This document shows positions 8,653 through 16,276 of a stretch of DNA of 22,169 nt, piece after piece. Position 1 is the stretch's first letter. Each line of letters opens with the position of its first letter. The stretch lies in contig CALETH010000015.1 of NCBI GenBank assembly GCA_937920105.1, forward strand, positions 1 through 22,169, written 5' to 3'. Position numbers and translations under genes: made by a program. The notes beneath the pieces were generated by a model, which searched no databases, was not told the DNA's origin, and was given only the letters and a program-made list of their open reading frames with translations. The stretch is from an uncultured Bacteroidota bacterium. Lineage in GTDB: Bacteria; Bacteroidota; Ignavibacteria; UBA10030; UBA8401.

Positions 8653-10455
8653 ATGGTGCAGAAAATATTTTTATGGATACTCCCTATATTTTTCTACATC
8701 AATGTTTTTTCACAAACATTACAACAAGAAATACAAAACCGTTTTCAACTTGCACAACAGTTTGAACAAATAAGAAATTTTGAACAAGCCATCCAAATCT
8801 ACGAAACACTTCTTGCAACAGACTCTACCAATACTCTTTTTATCGATGGACTTCATCGTTGTTATCTTCAACTCAAAAAATATCCATTAGCAATTCAATT
8901 ACTACAAAAACAACTTCAACGTTCTCCGAAAGACGTTGCTCTTCTCGCACGGTTAGGTGAAACATATTTTCTTTCCGGAAATTCTTTCGTAGCAGATTCG
9001 CTTTGGCAAAAAGCACTAACATCTTCTTCACAAAATCAAAATGTTTATAGAATAATTGCTAATGTGCAATATCAAAACAGATTATTTGATAAAGCAATAC
9101 AAACCTATCTTCAAGGAAGAAAAACATTAAATAATCCAACACTGTTTAGCAAAGAGTTAGCAGGATTATATTCTGTAATGATGGATTATAATTCTGCAAC
9201 ACAAGAATATATTTTGTTATTATTGCAAGATGAACGACAATTAGAATTTATTAAAACAAGAATAGCATTTTACACATCAAAAAATGAAGGACTTGTTTCG
9301 GCACTAAGTGTAACAGAAAAAAAACTTTCTGAAACAAATAATTCAACATTACGAAGATTATTATTGTGGTTATTGATAGAAGGAAAAAATTATGAACAAG
9401 CATTTGAAGTAGCCAAAAAACTTGAAGAACAAACACATTCTTCCGGATATGAAATTTTTAATTTTGCTCAACAAGTAACAAATACGGTGGCACTGCAAGC
9501 GTATGAATATCTTCTAAAAATAGAAACGCACCCATCATTAAAACCACTCGCAAAATTTGGTTATGCAAAATGTAGTGAAGAAATTAATGCAAATAATGAT
9601 ACATCGCAAATACCATATCAAAAAATTATTACAATGTACCGCTCTGTTGCAGAAGAATATCCTAACACAGAAATAGCATTACAATCAAAATATCGTACCG
9701 CAATTATTTTCTCTCAGAATCTTGCTGATTATGATGTTGCATTACAAATAATAGATTCGTTACTACTTCTACCAAAAGCAAAACAAATATTTTCTTCGTT
9801 ACTATCAACAAAAAGTGAAATTTATTTGATGAAAGGAAATATCAATGAAGCAGAAAAAACATTCTCACAATTATTGCAAATACCTTCTTTAGGAAATCAA
9901 GAACGAAATGAGGCGAGATTACAATTAGCACAAATTCAATATTATAAAGGAAATTTTGATAGTGCTTCAGTGTTATTGCAAACATTAGTTCAAGATTTGC
10001 GAAGTGATGAAGCAAATGATGCGTTACAATTACAATCTTTTATAGAACAATACAAAACAAGTTCTCGACAAGAATTGCAAGTATATGCCAAAGCAGAATT
10101 ATGTATCAAACAAAAAAAATATACTGAAGCAGTAGGAATGCTTGATGAAATAGAAAAAGAATTTCCCAATAGTGTTTTGTTAGAATTTGTTTTTTTAAAG
10201 AAAGGAGAAATTTTTTCTTTACTTCGTCAATATCAAAATGCGATAACGCATTATCAAAAATTATTAGAAGTTTATCCTAAAGGTATAGTTTGTGAACAAG
10301 CACTTTTCCGTATAGGAAAAATTTATCAAAACAATATCAAGAATACAGCAAAATCTATAGAAGTGTACGAACAATTTCTTTCACAATATCCTCAATCCAT
10401 TTTAACAGATGAAGTAAGGAAGCAAGTCCGCATTTTACGTGGGGATGTTTTGTGA
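8653..10455 (+). CDS. Exported tetratricopeptide-repeat protein
   Basis: The protein has 600 residues with an N-terminal hydrophobic signal (FLWILPIFFYINVFSQ). The rest is an array of TPR-like helical hairpins. Clear units are near residues 28-60 (QLAQQFEQIRNFEQAIQIYETLL), 60-130, 395-430, and at the C-terminus (YTEAVGMLDEIEKEFPNS, then YQNAITHYQKLLEVYPKG, then KSIEVYEQFLSQYPQS). The C-terminal repeats resemble YbgF/CpoB and BamD-type periplasmic TPRs. It is likely a periplasmic or outer-membrane scaffold; partners are unknown. Its stop overlaps the start of the deacetylase gene, so the two are probably translated in a coupled way. Confidence 0.85.
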   Translation: MVQKIFLWILPIFFYINVFSQTLQQEIQNRFQLAQQFEQIRNFEQAIQIYETLLATDSTNTLFIDGLHRCYLQLKKYPLAIQLLQKQLQRSPKDVALLARLGETYFLSGNSFVADSLWQKALTSSSQNQNVYRIIANVQYQNRLFDKAIQTYLQGRKTLNNPTLFSKELAGLYSVMMDYNSATQEYILLLLQDERQLEFIKTRIAFYTSKNEGLVSALSVTEKKLSETNNSTLRRLLLWLLIEGKNYEQAFEVAKKLEEQTHSSGYEIFNFAQQVTNTVALQAYEYLLKIETHPSLKPLAKFGYAKCSEEINANNDTSQIPYQKIITMYRSVAEEYPNTEIALQSKYRTAIIFSQNLADYDVALQIIDSLLLLPKAKQIFSSLLSTKSEIYLMKGNINEAEKTFSQLLQIPSLGNQERNEARLQLAQIQYYKGNFDSASVLLQTLVQDLRSDEANDALQLQSFIEQYKTSSRQELQVYAKAELCIKQKKYTEAVGMLDEIEKEFPNSVLLEFVFLKKGEIFSLLRQYQNAITHYQKLLEVYPKGIVCEQALFRIGKIYQNNIKNTAKSIEVYEQFLSQYPQSILTDEVRKQVRILRGDVL

Positions 10456-11222
10456 TGAAAGTAATTTTGTATTTTTTAATTCTTTGCAATTCACTTTTTT
10501 CTCAATCAAAAAATATTCAATATTACAAAAACAATTTTTTCAAAAAACATCAAAAGCAAATTTATCTTGCAGATACACTTGTCAAAAGTTCTGCAATTCC
10601 TCCTACAGTAATAAATCACGGCTCTCGGAGTGAACCCAAAATTGCTCTAACATTTGATGCTTGTGCTACAAAAAAGAAAAGTGGCTATGATAAAAAAATC
10701 ATAGATATTCTTGTAGAAACACAAACACCGGCAACATTGTTTCTTGGTGGTAAATGGATGATAGAACATTATGAGGAAATAAAATTATTATCTTCTTACA
10801 AACAATTTGAACTCGCCAATCATTCTTTTCTCCACCCACATTTAAAAGAATTACCAGATGAACAAATAAAAAAAGAAATTATAGAAACAGAAAAAACTTT
10901 ACATCTCATTACTAAAAAACAATCACAATATTTTCGCCCACCATACGCAGAGTATGATGACCGCATTCTTAACATTGTTGCTGAATGTGGATTAAAAATT
11001 GTTCACTATGATGTTGCTTCCGGAGACCCTGATACAGCAATCACCAAAGAAAAATTGGCGAACTATGTAACTGAAAAAGCAAAAAATGGGTCTATCATTG
11101 TTATGCACATGAATGGAAGAGGTTGGCACACAGCGGAAGCATTGCCGGAAATTATTGCTTATTTAAAAAAGAAGAAATTCACCTTTGTTACTATAAGCGA
11201 ATTATTACATAATCATCAATAA
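10455..11222 (+). CDS. NodB-type polysaccharide deacetylase
   Basis: ATG 10455 gives 255 residues (a GTG at 10452 would add one residue) and overlaps the preceding TGA by one base. The N-terminus is a signal peptide (VILYFLILCNSLFS). The NodB homology domain spans about 60-250. Motif 1 is LTFDAC with Asp68. Motif 2 is HSFLH with His123 and His127, typical metal ligands. Motif 3 is RPPY at 161-164. Asp186 and His218 (VMHM) close the active site. The family removes N- or O-acetyl groups from chitin, peptidoglycan or surface glycans. The usual TFDD is TFDA here, so the second Asp, normally a metal ligand, is missing; other family members also have TFDAC. It is likely exported and acting on the envelope. 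Confidence 0.88.
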   Translation: MKVILYFLILCNSLFSQSKNIQYYKNNFFKKHQKQIYLADTLVKSSAIPPTVINHGSRSEPKIALTFDACATKKKSGYDKKIIDILVETQTPATLFLGGKWMIEHYEEIKLLSSYKQFELANHSFLHPHLKELPDEQIKKEIIETEKTLHLITKKQSQYFRPPYAEYDDRILNIVAECGLKIVHYDVASGDPDTAITKEKLANYVTEKAKNGSIIVMHMNGRGWHTAEALPEIIAYLKKKKFTFVTISELLHNHQ

Positions 11223-11225
11223 ATT

Positions 11226-12185
11226 ATGAGATTATATACAAAAAAGAATTCTGTACCCATACAGGAAGATAATAAAAACGATTTAGGATTTGGTTCCAAA
11301 GTTACCGAGCGAACGAATACACGATTTATTAATCGTGATGGTAGTTTTAATGTTATTCGTGAAGGATTACCATTTCTTCAATCCTTAAGTTTGTATCATT
11401 CTTTAATTACCATGTCATGGTTGCAATTTTATGGAAGTATTCTTCTTGCATATTTTGTTGTGAACACCATTTTTGCAATAGGATATTTTCTTTGCGGTCC
11501 GAATGCTCTGTACGGTTCAGATGCTGTTACAGTACAACAAAGATTTTTTGATTCTTTTTTCTTCAGTGTGCAAACATTAGCAACAATTGGTTATGGAAAA
11601 ATAAGTCCGCAGGGAATAGTGGCAAACATTCTTGTTACTATTGAAGCATTAACTGGTTTACTTGGTGTTGCATTAGCAACAGGATTATCTTTTGCAAGAT
11701 TTTCACGACCAAGTGCAAAAATTGCCTATAGTCAAAATGCAATCATTGCTCCATATAAAGATGGTACAGCGTTTGAATTTAGAATTCTTAATCAACGTAA
11801 GAATCAACTTTTTGATGTAGATGTTACAGTTGTGTTAAGCAAAATGGAAACACATCAAGAAAAAAAAGTAAGAAAATTTTATCCACTTACACTTGAGCGA
11901 AGTAAAGTAGTTTTTTTTCCATTGCATTGGACAATTGTTCATCCAATAGATGAACAAAGTCCATTAAAAGAAATGACAAGTGAGGATTTAAAAAATGGTG
12001 ATGTAGAAGTTTTTATTTTACTTCGAGCAACGGATGAAACCTTTTCACAAACTGTCCATTCTCGTTCATCTTACAAACATCACGAAATTATTGTTGGAGC
12101 AAAATTCGGAGATATGTTTATTAGTAATAATGAACAACAAGTAAGTATCGATGCACGAAGATTGCATAACATTGATAAAGTATGA
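11226..12185 (+). CDS. KirBac-type inward rectifier potassium channel
   Basis: The protein has 319 residues, the normal size for prokaryotic Kir channels. The N-terminus carries the slide-helix region NRDGSFNVIR. TM1 lies near 66-90, the pore helix near 108-119, and the selectivity filter TIGYG at 120-124 is intact. TM2 (about 130-157) ends in FARFSRPSAKI, typical of KirBac. The cytoplasmic immunoglobulin-like domain (IIAPYKDGTAFEFRILNQR, then FFPLHWTIVHPID) follows. It conducts potassium across the inner membrane. The start follows the deacetylase stop by 3 bp and its end overlaps the nuclease gene by ATGA, so it is embedded in a tight operon. Confidence 0.95.
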   Translation: MRLYTKKNSVPIQEDNKNDLGFGSKVTERTNTRFINRDGSFNVIREGLPFLQSLSLYHSLITMSWLQFYGSILLAYFVVNTIFAIGYFLCGPNALYGSDAVTVQQRFFDSFFFSVQTLATIGYGKISPQGIVANILVTIEALTGLLGVALATGLSFARFSRPSAKIAYSQNAIIAPYKDGTAFEFRILNQRKNQLFDVDVTVVLSKMETHQEKKVRKFYPLTLERSKVVFFPLHWTIVHPIDEQSPLKEMTSEDLKNGDVEVFILLRATDETFSQTVHSRSSYKHHEIIVGAKFGDMFISNNEQQVSIDARRLHNIDKV

Positions 12186-12670
12186 CACAAAAAAGATTTC
12201 ATTATATCATTGATGGTTATAATCTCATTCATGCAATTCCATCATTAAAAAAACTTGTCAGTGCAAATCAACTTATTCAGGCAAGAGAGCAATTACTTTT
12301 TCTTTTAGAAAAATTTACACTAAAAAATAAGATACAATGCACTGTTATCTTTGATGGAACAAAACCATCAAATGAAAAAACATCTTCAACTGTTCATATT
12401 ACGTATTCTTTTCCATCCAACGCTGATAATTTTATCAAGAAACTGATTGAAAAATCTTCTTCACGTTCTTGGCTGATGATAGTTTCTTCGGATAGAGAAA
12501 TCTTAAATTTTGCCTCTGTTTGTTCCTGTAGTACATTTACATCAAAAGAATTCGCAAAAAAGTTGACTTCTCCGAACATTAATCAAAAACGAGAAGAGAA
12601 AACCGATACAGAAAATCTTTCTCGAAAAGAAGTAGAAGAATGGTTAAGAATTTTTGGAGAAAAATCTTAA
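12182..12670 (+). CDS. YacP/NYN-domain ribonuclease-like protein
   Basis: The protein has 162 residues, one NYN (PIN-like) domain. IIDGYNLI at 9-16 gives the conserved Asp11 and Asn14; further acidic residues are Asp58 (IFDG), Asp82 (NADNFI) and Asp104 (SSDREI). This arrangement matches the YacP family; Bacillus YacP (Rae1) is a ribosome-associated mRNA endonuclease. RNA cleavage is therefore likely, but targets are unknown. ATG overlaps the channel gene's TGA (ATGA). Its stop overlaps the stop codon of the convergent small HTH gene, leaving no room for a terminator. Confidence 0.82.
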   Translation: MTQKRFHYIIDGYNLIHAIPSLKKLVSANQLIQAREQLLFLLEKFTLKNKIQCTVIFDGTKPSNEKTSSTVHITYSFPSNADNFIKKLIEKSSSRSWLMIVSSDREILNFASVCSCSTFTSKEFAKKLTSPNINQKREEKTDTENLSRKEVEEWLRIFGEKS

Positions 12671-12885
12671 CGCTTCTTTTTCTTCATCGTTTTTTTATTT
12701 TTGGAAATTGTATAAAAGAACCCTTCTAATTCTTTTACAAGAATAGCATCTATTTCTTCTAATCGTTTTGCATTTTTTCTACGACCAGAAAGTAGCATTC
12801 TTACATATTCCGGACTTACACCGATTTTTCTTGCAAGTTCGGATTGATTGATAATTTTTTTCATTTTCTGATATTTTTTTATCAT
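12667..12885 (-). CDS. Small XRE-like helix-turn-helix regulator
   Basis: The protein has 72 residues; ATG at 12864 would give 65. Residues 12-40 form a helix-turn-helix: INQSELARKIGVSPEYVRMLLSGRR fits the XRE/Cro pattern (SELARKIGVS as helix 2, EYVRMLLSGRR as recognition helix and GR turn). The C-terminus is Lys-rich. It is a likely DNA-binding repressor. It is divergent from a second HTH gene across 261 bp. The upstream start codon lies inside a TGAT-n-ATCA motif that recurs in this spacer, suggesting autoregulation (inference). Confidence 0.72.
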   Translation of the reverse strand: MIKKYQKMKKIINQSELARKIGVSPEYVRMLLSGRRKNAKRLEEIDAILVKELEGFFYTISKNKKTMKKKKR

Positions 12886-13146
12886 ATTATATATAAATTG
12901 TGTTTATAGATAATTACAATATAAGTAGATTATACAATAAACGCAAATATTTGATAATAAATTTATATACTATTTACAAATTGATGTGTTTTTCTTAAAA
13001 GTTAGAATTTTACAACTTTTTTTTGACTTTTTGATATTTTTTCATCATATTTAGTAACACAATGTTTTGTATTTGCAACATATTTAATACAATATTTTTG
13101 TGCAACACAATTAACAATTTAATAATAAATTAATATATTATCAATT
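12886..13146. promoter_or_regulatory. AT-rich intergenic region between two divergent HTH genes
   Basis: This stretch is almost entirely A and T. A motif TGATATTTTTTnATCAT occurs at 12869-12885 (covering the minus-strand start) and 13032-13048. A TTGACT at 13024 followed 16 bp later by CATATT at 13046 could be a promoter for the plus-strand gene. A second -10-like TATTAT at 13136-13141 ends 5 bp before its ATG. No open reading frame of note is seen. Confidence 0.5.
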
Positions 13147-13536
13147 ATGGCACTAGATAGAATACTTGTCGCTGAACGGTTGCGAAAATTTGGGCAACTT
13201 CGTTTTGGAACAATGAAAGATTTCGCTGCAGCATTAAAAATGCATCCCGCTTCTCTTAATTCAGGATATCTTAGCGGGCGTAGTATTTTGGGCGGTGAAC
13301 TATTGGCACATTTACACAGTCTTGGCTGTGATATTACTTGGTTATTAACTGGCGAACCCCAAAAAGGTTTAAGCGAAGAAGAACAAAAAATGTTTTTCTG
13401 GTTAAAAAAAGAGGGAATAACTACAGAAAAAAAACTTCAAGAACGTCTTACAGTTATTAGTGATATTTGGGGTGCTGCTTCTAAAATTGCAGAAGTAAAA
13501 ACTAAATATTCCGCAAAATCCAAATCAAAAAAATAA
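13147..13536 (+). CDS. HTH transcriptional regulator resembling phage CI N-terminal domain
   Basis: The protein has 129 residues. LAERLRKFGQLRFGTMKDFAAALKMHPASLNSGYLSGRS is a helix-turn-helix. The following ELLAHLHSLGCDITWLLTGE is the short C-terminal helix pair seen in the CI-type repressor DNA-binding domain, where LLTGE or LMNGE ends the domain. No LexA/CI peptidase domain follows; the rest is a charged helix and a Lys/Ser-rich tail. It is a likely repressor, perhaps paired with the small divergent HTH protein. A strong terminator follows, so it is transcribed alone. Confidence 0.75.
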   Translation: MALDRILVAERLRKFGQLRFGTMKDFAAALKMHPASLNSGYLSGRSILGGELLAHLHSLGCDITWLLTGEPQKGLSEEEQKMFFWLKKEGITTEKKLQERLTVISDIWGAASKIAEVKTKYSAKSKSKK

Positions 13537-13562
13537 ATTTCCTTTCTCCCTTTAAAGAAAGA

Positions 13563-13612
13563 ACAACAATAACGGTGTATAACATGCAACACCGTTATTT
13601 GTTGTCTTTTTT
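13563..13612 (+). terminator. Intrinsic terminator
   Basis: ATAACGGTG (13569-13577) pairs perfectly with CACCGTTAT (13590-13598); the stem extends outward to 13563/13605 with a one-base bulge. The loop is 12 bases, and CTTTTTT follows at once. This is a good rho-independent terminator for the HTH gene and insulates the feo operon. Confidence 0.85.
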
Positions 13613-13659
13613 CCATCTCGTTCCACGTTCGAATATTTATATCTAAATATTTACCATAG

Positions 13660-13686
13660 TTGACTTTTTGTTATGTTTTTTATAGT
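13660..13686 (+). promoter_or_regulatory. Putative promoter of the feo operon
   Basis: TTGACT at 13660-13665 and TATAGT at 13681-13686 form a sigma70-like pair with a 15-bp spacer (TAGTTT two bases later gives 17). The -10 falls inside the palindromic operator. An alternative -10, TATAAA at 13703-13708, ends 6 bp before the ATG. Confidence 0.5.
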
Positions 13687-13706
13687 TTAGGTTAACCTAA
13701 ACTATA
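13681..13706. promoter_or_regulatory. DtxR/MntR-type operator palindrome
   Basis: A perfect 26-bp palindrome with half-site TATAGTTTAGGTT, centred between 13693 and 13694. Its core TTTAGGTTAACCTAAA closely resembles DtxR/IdeR boxes, which have TTAGG...CCTAA symmetry. It overlaps the likely -10 and ends 8 bp before the start codon of a DtxR-family gene, as expected for metal-dependent autorepression of the operon. Confidence 0.85.
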
Positions 13707-13714
13707 AATTAGTT

Positions 13715-14371
13715 ATGCCAAGCGAACAAGTAGAAAATTACCTTAAAAATATTTACAAGTTACAAACAGTAGAAGAAAAAGTAACAACGTCGTTGCTTTC
13801 AGAAAAATTGGAAATTTCTTCTGCATCGGTTTCTGAAATGATAAAGAAACTCGCTGAAGAAGGTACGTTAAAACACACTCCTTATAAAGGAGTAGAATTG
13901 ACAAAAGAAGGAGAAAAATTAGCATTAAAAATTATTCGCCGGCATCGTTTGTGGGAAATGTTTTTAGTACAGGTTTTACATTTTCAGTGGGATGAGATTG
14001 ATGAAGAAGCAGAAAAATTTGAACACATCATGTCTCAAAAAATGGAAGATAAAATTGATAAGGTTCTTCATTATCCTACAATGGACCCTCATGGTGACCC
14101 AATTCCACAGAGAAATGGAACAATAAAGCCAAATTCTGCATATCCATTAAGTGATGCAAAAAAATCAACAACGGTTCGTGTTGTGCGTGTGAGTGATACA
14201 AGTTCGGAATTGCTTCAATATCTTTCATCGGTAGGAATAGTGTTACATAAAAAAATTTTTGTAAAAGAATGTCTGCGTTTTGATAATTCACTTATAATAA
14301 AAATTCATGGGCAAAAAGAAATTACTATTAGTAATAAAATTGCTATGAATATTTTTGTAGAAAAAATATGA
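13715..14371 (+). CDS. DtxR/MntR-family metal-dependent repressor
   Basis: The protein has 218 residues. The N-terminal winged helix (about 3-65) has SASVSEMIKKLAEEG as recognition helix. The dimerisation and metal domain follows, with His77, Glu81, Glu100, Glu103 and His104 at positions equivalent to DtxR/MntR ligands. At the position of DtxR Cys102 there is Glu, as in MntR. Near the N-terminus, the residues at MntR Asp8 and Glu11 are Asn8 and Lys11, so the metal site is not canonical. HGDPIP is typical of the family. Residues 150-218 fit a degenerate FeoA/SH3-like domain. Fe(II) or Mn(II) bound protein should repress this operon through the palindrome just upstream. ATGA overlap with the next gene. 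Confidence 0.88.
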   Translation: MPSEQVENYLKNIYKLQTVEEKVTTSLLSEKLEISSASVSEMIKKLAEEGTLKHTPYKGVELTKEGEKLALKIIRRHRLWEMFLVQVLHFQWDEIDEEAEKFEHIMSQKMEDKIDKVLHYPTMDPHGDPIPQRNGTIKPNSAYPLSDAKKSTTVRVVRVSDTSSELLQYLSSVGIVLHKKIFVKECLRFDNSLIIKIHGQKEITISNKIAMNIFVEKI

Positions 14372-15411
14372 TTGAAATAATTTTCATTACTGTTATTACG
14401 TTAGTGATATTTTTCTTTCCGAAAATTGGTTTATTTTTTCGGTGGAAAGTTTTACAAGAAAAAACGGAACGCATTCTTATAGAAGATGCACTAAAGCATC
14501 TTTATGATTGTGAAGATAAAAAAGTTGATTGTACGTTGAAAAGTCTTGCAGGAGCACTTTCTCTTTCCGATGAAAAAATTCTTCATCTCATTGCACAATT
14601 AGAAACAATGCAATTAGTATTTACAAAAGAAAATACATTTCATCTTACATCAGAAGGGCGTTCGTACGCATTACGAATAATTCGTATTCATCGTTTGTGG
14701 GAACGTTATTTGGCTGATAGTACCGGCGTACAAGAAATAGAATGGCATACACAAGCAGAAAAACGTGAGCATCAATTAAGTATCGAAGAAGCGGAGAGAT
14801 TAGCAAAAGAAATGGGAAATCCGATTGTTGACCCACATGGTGACCCAATTCCAACCGTTTCCGGAGAAATTCCTAAAAAGAAAGGAATGGTATTAACAGA
14901 GGTGAAAGAAAAAGAAACGGTGCAAATTATTCATATCGAAGATGAACCAAAAACTGTCTATGCACAACTTATTGCTCAAGGTCTGCATCCGGAAATGCAA
15001 ATAACAATCATTGAAAATTCTCCGGAACGTATTCGCTTTGAAGCCAACGGTGAAGAATGTATTCTTGCTCCAATTTTTGCAAATAATATTTCTGTCATTC
15101 CAATTCCTGAAGAAAAAATACAACGAACATTCAAAACATTAGCAGCAATTTCTTTAGGGGAAAAAGCAAAAATTCTTGGTATTGCAAAAAGTTGCAGGGG
15201 TTCGCAACGAAGACGATTAATGGATTTTGGTATTACTCCAGGAACAATAATAGAAGCAGAATTTCAAAGTGCTGGTGGAGACCCAATTGCATATAACGTT
15301 CGTGGAGCGCTTGTTGCACTTCGCAAAAAACAAGCAGAACAAATTTATATTGAAGATGAATTAAAAACTGAGGAAAGAATGTCAGACATTGTATCTAAAA
15401 AAAGACATTAA
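14368..15411 (+). CDS. Membrane-anchored DtxR-like protein with two FeoA domains
   Basis: The protein has 347 residues. Residues 2-24 are a hydrophobic N-terminal anchor (IIFITVITLVIFFFP). About 35-100 is a DtxR-like winged helix, with a poor match to its DNA-contacting helix (LSDEKILHLIAQLE). About 100-165 is the metal/dimerisation domain keeping His108, Glu112, Glu131, Glu134, His135 and DPHGDPIP. About 177-245 is a degenerate FeoA-like domain. About 258-328 is a full FeoA domain (LGEKAKILGIAKSCRGSQRRRLMDFGITPGTIIEAE). FeoA is a small cytosolic partner of FeoB. The order of domains and the position directly before feoB suggest it supplies the FeoA function and senses metal at the membrane (inference). 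It is co-translated with the repressor. Confidence 0.85.
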   Translation: MIEIIFITVITLVIFFFPKIGLFFRWKVLQEKTERILIEDALKHLYDCEDKKVDCTLKSLAGALSLSDEKILHLIAQLETMQLVFTKENTFHLTSEGRSYALRIIRIHRLWERYLADSTGVQEIEWHTQAEKREHQLSIEEAERLAKEMGNPIVDPHGDPIPTVSGEIPKKKGMVLTEVKEKETVQIIHIEDEPKTVYAQLIAQGLHPEMQITIIENSPERIRFEANGEECILAPIFANNISVIPIPEEKIQRTFKTLAAISLGEKAKILGIAKSCRGSQRRRLMDFGITPGTIIEAEFQSAGGDPIAYNVRGALVALRKKQAEQIYIEDELKTEERMSDIVSKKRH

Positions 15412-15444
15412 AAATTTTTGTTATCCACAAAATTTATTAGAAAA

Positions 15445-16239
15445 ATGTCTGACATTACTATAACTATGAATACCACTACAACACAATGTGAAACCTGTCC
15501 TTCTCACAATAAAGCCAATCTCATAAAGTTGGGAATTGATATGAGTGAGTTTGATTTTGTTGTTGCGTTGGCAGGAAATCCCAATACGGGGAAAAGTACG
15601 GTGTTTAATAATTTAACAGGATTACGACAACATACAGGAAATTGGCCCGGTAAAACCGTAACACGTGCTGAAGGTGGATTTTCTTACAACGAAAAAAAAT
15701 ATAAAATTGTTGATTTGCCGGGAACATATTCACTACTTTCTACAAGCACGGATGAGGAGGTTGCAAGAAATTTTATTTTGTTCGGACAACCTGATGTTAC
15801 TGTCGTTGTTGTTGATTCCACACGTCTCGAACGAAATCTTAATCTCGTATTACAAATATTAGAAATTACAGAACGAGTAGTTATTTGTTTAAATCTTATC
15901 GATGAGGCACGGCGAAATCACATTATAATAGATGAACGAACACTTTCTCGAGAATTAGGAGTCCCAGTTATTCCTGCATCTGCTCGTGTGGGAACAGGAG
16001 TACCGGAACTGTTACATTTTATTGATGCAGTTGCAACAGGAAAATATGTTTGTCGTCCACATCGTTTGAGTAAATACACAAAACAATTAACAAGGGCTAT
16101 TGAAAAATTATCAAAAAAAATTGCGATACAATTTCCAACACTCCCAAATACTCGTTGGGTAGCAATGCGATTATTAGAAGGTGACCAACGCATTATGGAT
16201 GCAATGCAAAATGGAGAATTGGAAAATCTTCTACGTTAA
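15445..16239 (+). CDS. feoB: FeoB GTPase (G and GDI domains) as a separate protein
   Basis: ATG 15445 gives 264 residues; an in-frame TTG at 15418 has no better context. An N-terminal extension holds CETC (Cys15, Cys18). The FeoB G domain has G1 GNPNTGKS at 44-51, G2 in HTGNWPGKT at 63-71, G3 DLPG at 90-93, G4 NLID at 150-153 and G5 SAR at 179-181. Residues 200-264 are the helical GDI-like linker. It ends just before where the membrane part begins in single-chain FeoB. GTP binding regulates Fe(II) import by the permease encoded next. The spacing between the two genes is 93 bp and the frame is the same. Confidence 0.9.
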   Translation: MSDITITMNTTTTQCETCPSHNKANLIKLGIDMSEFDFVVALAGNPNTGKSTVFNNLTGLRQHTGNWPGKTVTRAEGGFSYNEKKYKIVDLPGTYSLLSTSTDEEVARNFILFGQPDVTVVVVDSTRLERNLNLVLQILEITERVVICLNLIDEARRNHIIIDERTLSRELGVPVIPASARVGTGVPELLHFIDAVATGKYVCRPHRLSKYTKQLTRAIEKLSKKIAIQFPTLPNTRWVAMRLLEGDQRIMDAMQNGELENLLR

Positions 16240-16240
16240 A

Positions 16241-16273
16241 AGACTTGTCAAGTTTTAAAAACTTGACAAGTCT
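16241..16273. repeat. Perfect long palindrome between feoB halves
   Basis: AGACTTGTCAAGTTTT (16241-16256), one central A, and its exact reverse complement (16258-16273): 16 perfect base pairs. It starts two bases after the feoB GTPase stop. No T run follows, so a simple intrinsic terminator is doubtful; a strong RNA hairpin is certain to be possible. Confidence 0.85.
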
Positions 16274-16276
16274 AAA

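Noticed and set aside
12667..13536. Prophage remnant around the CI/Cro-like pair
   Set aside because: No integrase, structural or lysis gene lies nearby; flanking genes are ordinary chromosomal ones.
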